Assembly: GCA_035524895.1 (NCBI GenBank)
Contig: DATLFI010000299.1
Span: 1 to 13,541 of the forward strand
Direction: 5' to 3'
From: DATLFI01 sp035524895
GTDB taxonomy: Bacteria > Acidobacteriota > Thermoanaerobaculia > Multivoradales > Multivoraceae
Length of the DNA: 13,541 nt
In this document: piece after piece, positions 12,407-13,541 of the stretch
Numbering within the stretch: position 1 is the stretch's first letter
Layout: every line of letters begins with the position of its first letter
The notes under the pieces: generated by a model
Seen by the model: only the letters and a program-made list of their open reading frames with translations
The model's database searches: none
What the model was told of the DNA's origin: nothing
Made by a program: the position numbers and the translations under genes

Positions 12407-13541
12407 TCAGCTCGTTTTCTCGCTGGCCGGGTAGAGCTCGTCGAACTCGGGCTCGGTGTGCAACAGCGCAAGCTCGGTGTCGCGCCGCGCCCAGTCGGCA
12501 TCCTTGAAGCCCGCGCGCCAGGCTTTGCGCAGGGCGTCCATCGCCTTGTCCTTCTCGTGGAGCTGGCAGAAGAAGCAGGCGGCGTTGTAGTGGATCGTCG
12601 CCTCGCTCGGACGGAGCAGCATCGCCAGCTCCGCTTCGCGTATTGCGTCGTCCCGACGCCCCTCGATCGCGTAGTCGTCGGCCAGCAGAATGCGAGCGCG
12701 GGCATCCTCCGGAACCTCGCGCAGGTGGCTCTCGAGGGCTTGGATCTCGCGCTGCCGGAGGTTTTTGAGCGTCTCCTTCTTGCCGAGCGCGTCGAGCGCG
12801 TTGCTGATGGGCACGTAGACGTTGTAGTCGTCGCCGGCGGCCTCGATCGCGGCATCCGCGAGGCTCGCCACTTCTCCGTACAGACCGGATGCGAACAGCG
12901 AGCGCAGCAACAGGTAGTAGGCGCCCTCGCAGTCCGACTTGCGGTCGATCACCGCCCGCACGAGCTGGATCGCTTCCTTGTACTGGCCCTTGGCGTAGAA
13001 GATCCACGCCTGCGCGACCATCACCTCGGGAACCTCGGGCTGGAGCGCCACCGCCTTTTGCGACGCCGCGCGGGCACGGTCGATCCAGACCTCCTCGCGC
13101 GCGTAGTGGCAGTGGAAGTACGCGGACGCGTTGGCGATCGCGGCGTAGGCGAGCGCGAACTTCGGGTCCTGCGTCACTGCGTTGTCGAACATCTGGAGCG
13201 CGAACTCGAGATCCTGCCTGGTCAGCCGTCGCGCGTAGCTCCGGCCGCGCAGGTAGAGGTCGTAGGCCTGGAGGTTGTCTGTCGGCTTGGTCGCCAGCTC
13301 CTCTTCCTCCTGTGGCGACAGGGTGATCCGCAGCGCCTCCGCGATCTTGCGGGCGATCTCGTCCTGGAGCTCGAAGACGTCGGCCATTTCGCGGTCATAG
13401 CGCTCCGACCAGATCGGGAAGTCAGTGTGCGTGTCGACCAGCTGGGCGTTGATCCGCAGGCGCTGGCCGGAACGCCGCAGGCTGCCGCCGAGGACGTGGC
13501 TGGCGTGGAGCTGCTGGCCGATCTGGCTCGGGGTCACCTGC
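12407..13541 (-). CDS. TolB-like/TPR protein, C-terminal part (5' end outside window)
   Basis: The frame is open to the window edge, so 377 residues are visible and the N-terminus is missing. A GTG at 13537 is internal. The first 60 residues match the TolB-like (FlgO-type) segment found after protein kinase, adenylate cyclase or winged-helix domains: an HVLGGSLRRSGQRLRINAQL stretch, then a TDFPIWSERYDREMADVFELQDEIA block. About 85-370 are tetratricopeptide-like helical pairs, ending in an FDELYPA tail usual for such proteins. It likely acts as a signalling or protein-interaction scaffold. The output domain, most often a Ser/Thr kinase or CadC-like DNA-binding domain, lies beyond the window. 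The quinoprotein gene begins 81 bp downstream on the same strand, so co-transcription is possible. Confidence 0.8.
   Translation of the reverse strand, partial: QVTPSQIGQQLHASHVLGGSLRRSGQRLRINAQLVDTHTDFPIWSERYDREMADVFELQDEIARKIAEALRITLSPQEEEELATKPTDNLQAYDLYLRGRSYARRLTRQDLEFALQMFDNAVTQDPKFALAYAAIANASAYFHCHYAREEVWIDRARAASQKAVALQPEVPEVMVAQAWIFYAKGQYKEAIQLVRAVIDRKSDCEGAYYLLLRSLFASGLYGEVASLADAAIEAAGDDYNVYVPISNALDALGKKETLKNLRQREIQALESHLREVPEDARARILLADDYAIEGRRDDAIREAELAMLLRPSEATIHYNAACFFCQLHEKDKAMDALRKAWRAGFKDADWARRDTELALLHTEPEFDELYPASEKTS

Overview
The window is a GC-rich stretch (roughly two thirds G+C by eye, with third codon positions almost all G or C) from a bacterial chromosome. Several genes point to a cell with a periplasm and outer membrane: a lipobox lipoprotein, a lipid A-type acyltransferase, an exported Ntn-hydrolase acylase and an exported cytochrome c/PQQ dehydrogenase. 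The TolB-like/TPR fusion protein and the acidobacterial-looking quinohaemoprotein suggest an Acidobacteriota- or Myxococcota-like environmental bacterium. That placement is a weak inference. There are no rRNA or tRNA genes, CRISPR arrays, insertion sequences or phage genes.

Left part (1-5247, all + strand): the tail of a class I SAM methyltransferase; an LEA14/WHy-type lipoprotein whose conserved C-terminus is cut off by an in-frame TGA; an LpxL/HtrB-type acyltransferase 2 nt upstream of a classical SDR oxidoreductase with a TTG start; and a secreted penicillin/AHL acylase-family Ntn hydrolase. The acylase ends tail-to-tail, overlapping by 24 bp, with a CatE-like two-domain VOC protein on the minus strand (5224-6186).

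Middle part (6377-10146): a likely operon of free methionine-(R)-sulfoxide reductase (msrC), a 58-codon ORF starting on the next base, and a 10-TM EamA transporter. It meets an RlmA-type rRNA methyltransferase on the minus strand at a perfect 16-bp-stem palindrome. Divergent from rlmA are a dCMP deaminase-family gene and then a dodecin with an unusual basic N-terminal extension. Three CTTGCAC repeats, spaced about one helical turn apart, precede the dodecin gene.

Right part (10190-13541, all - strand): a PQQ-type eight-bladed-propeller dehydrogenase with an N-terminal cytochrome c domain, and upstream of it the C-terminal part of a TolB-like/TPR protein that runs off the window edge.

Most genes are stand-alone housekeeping or redox functions. 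I see no clear multi-gene defence or biosynthetic system. The items most worth a second look are the in-frame stop in the lipoprotein, the small ORF after msrC, the 16-bp palindrome, the repeats before dodecin, and the His at the usual catalytic Asp position of the quinoprotein.
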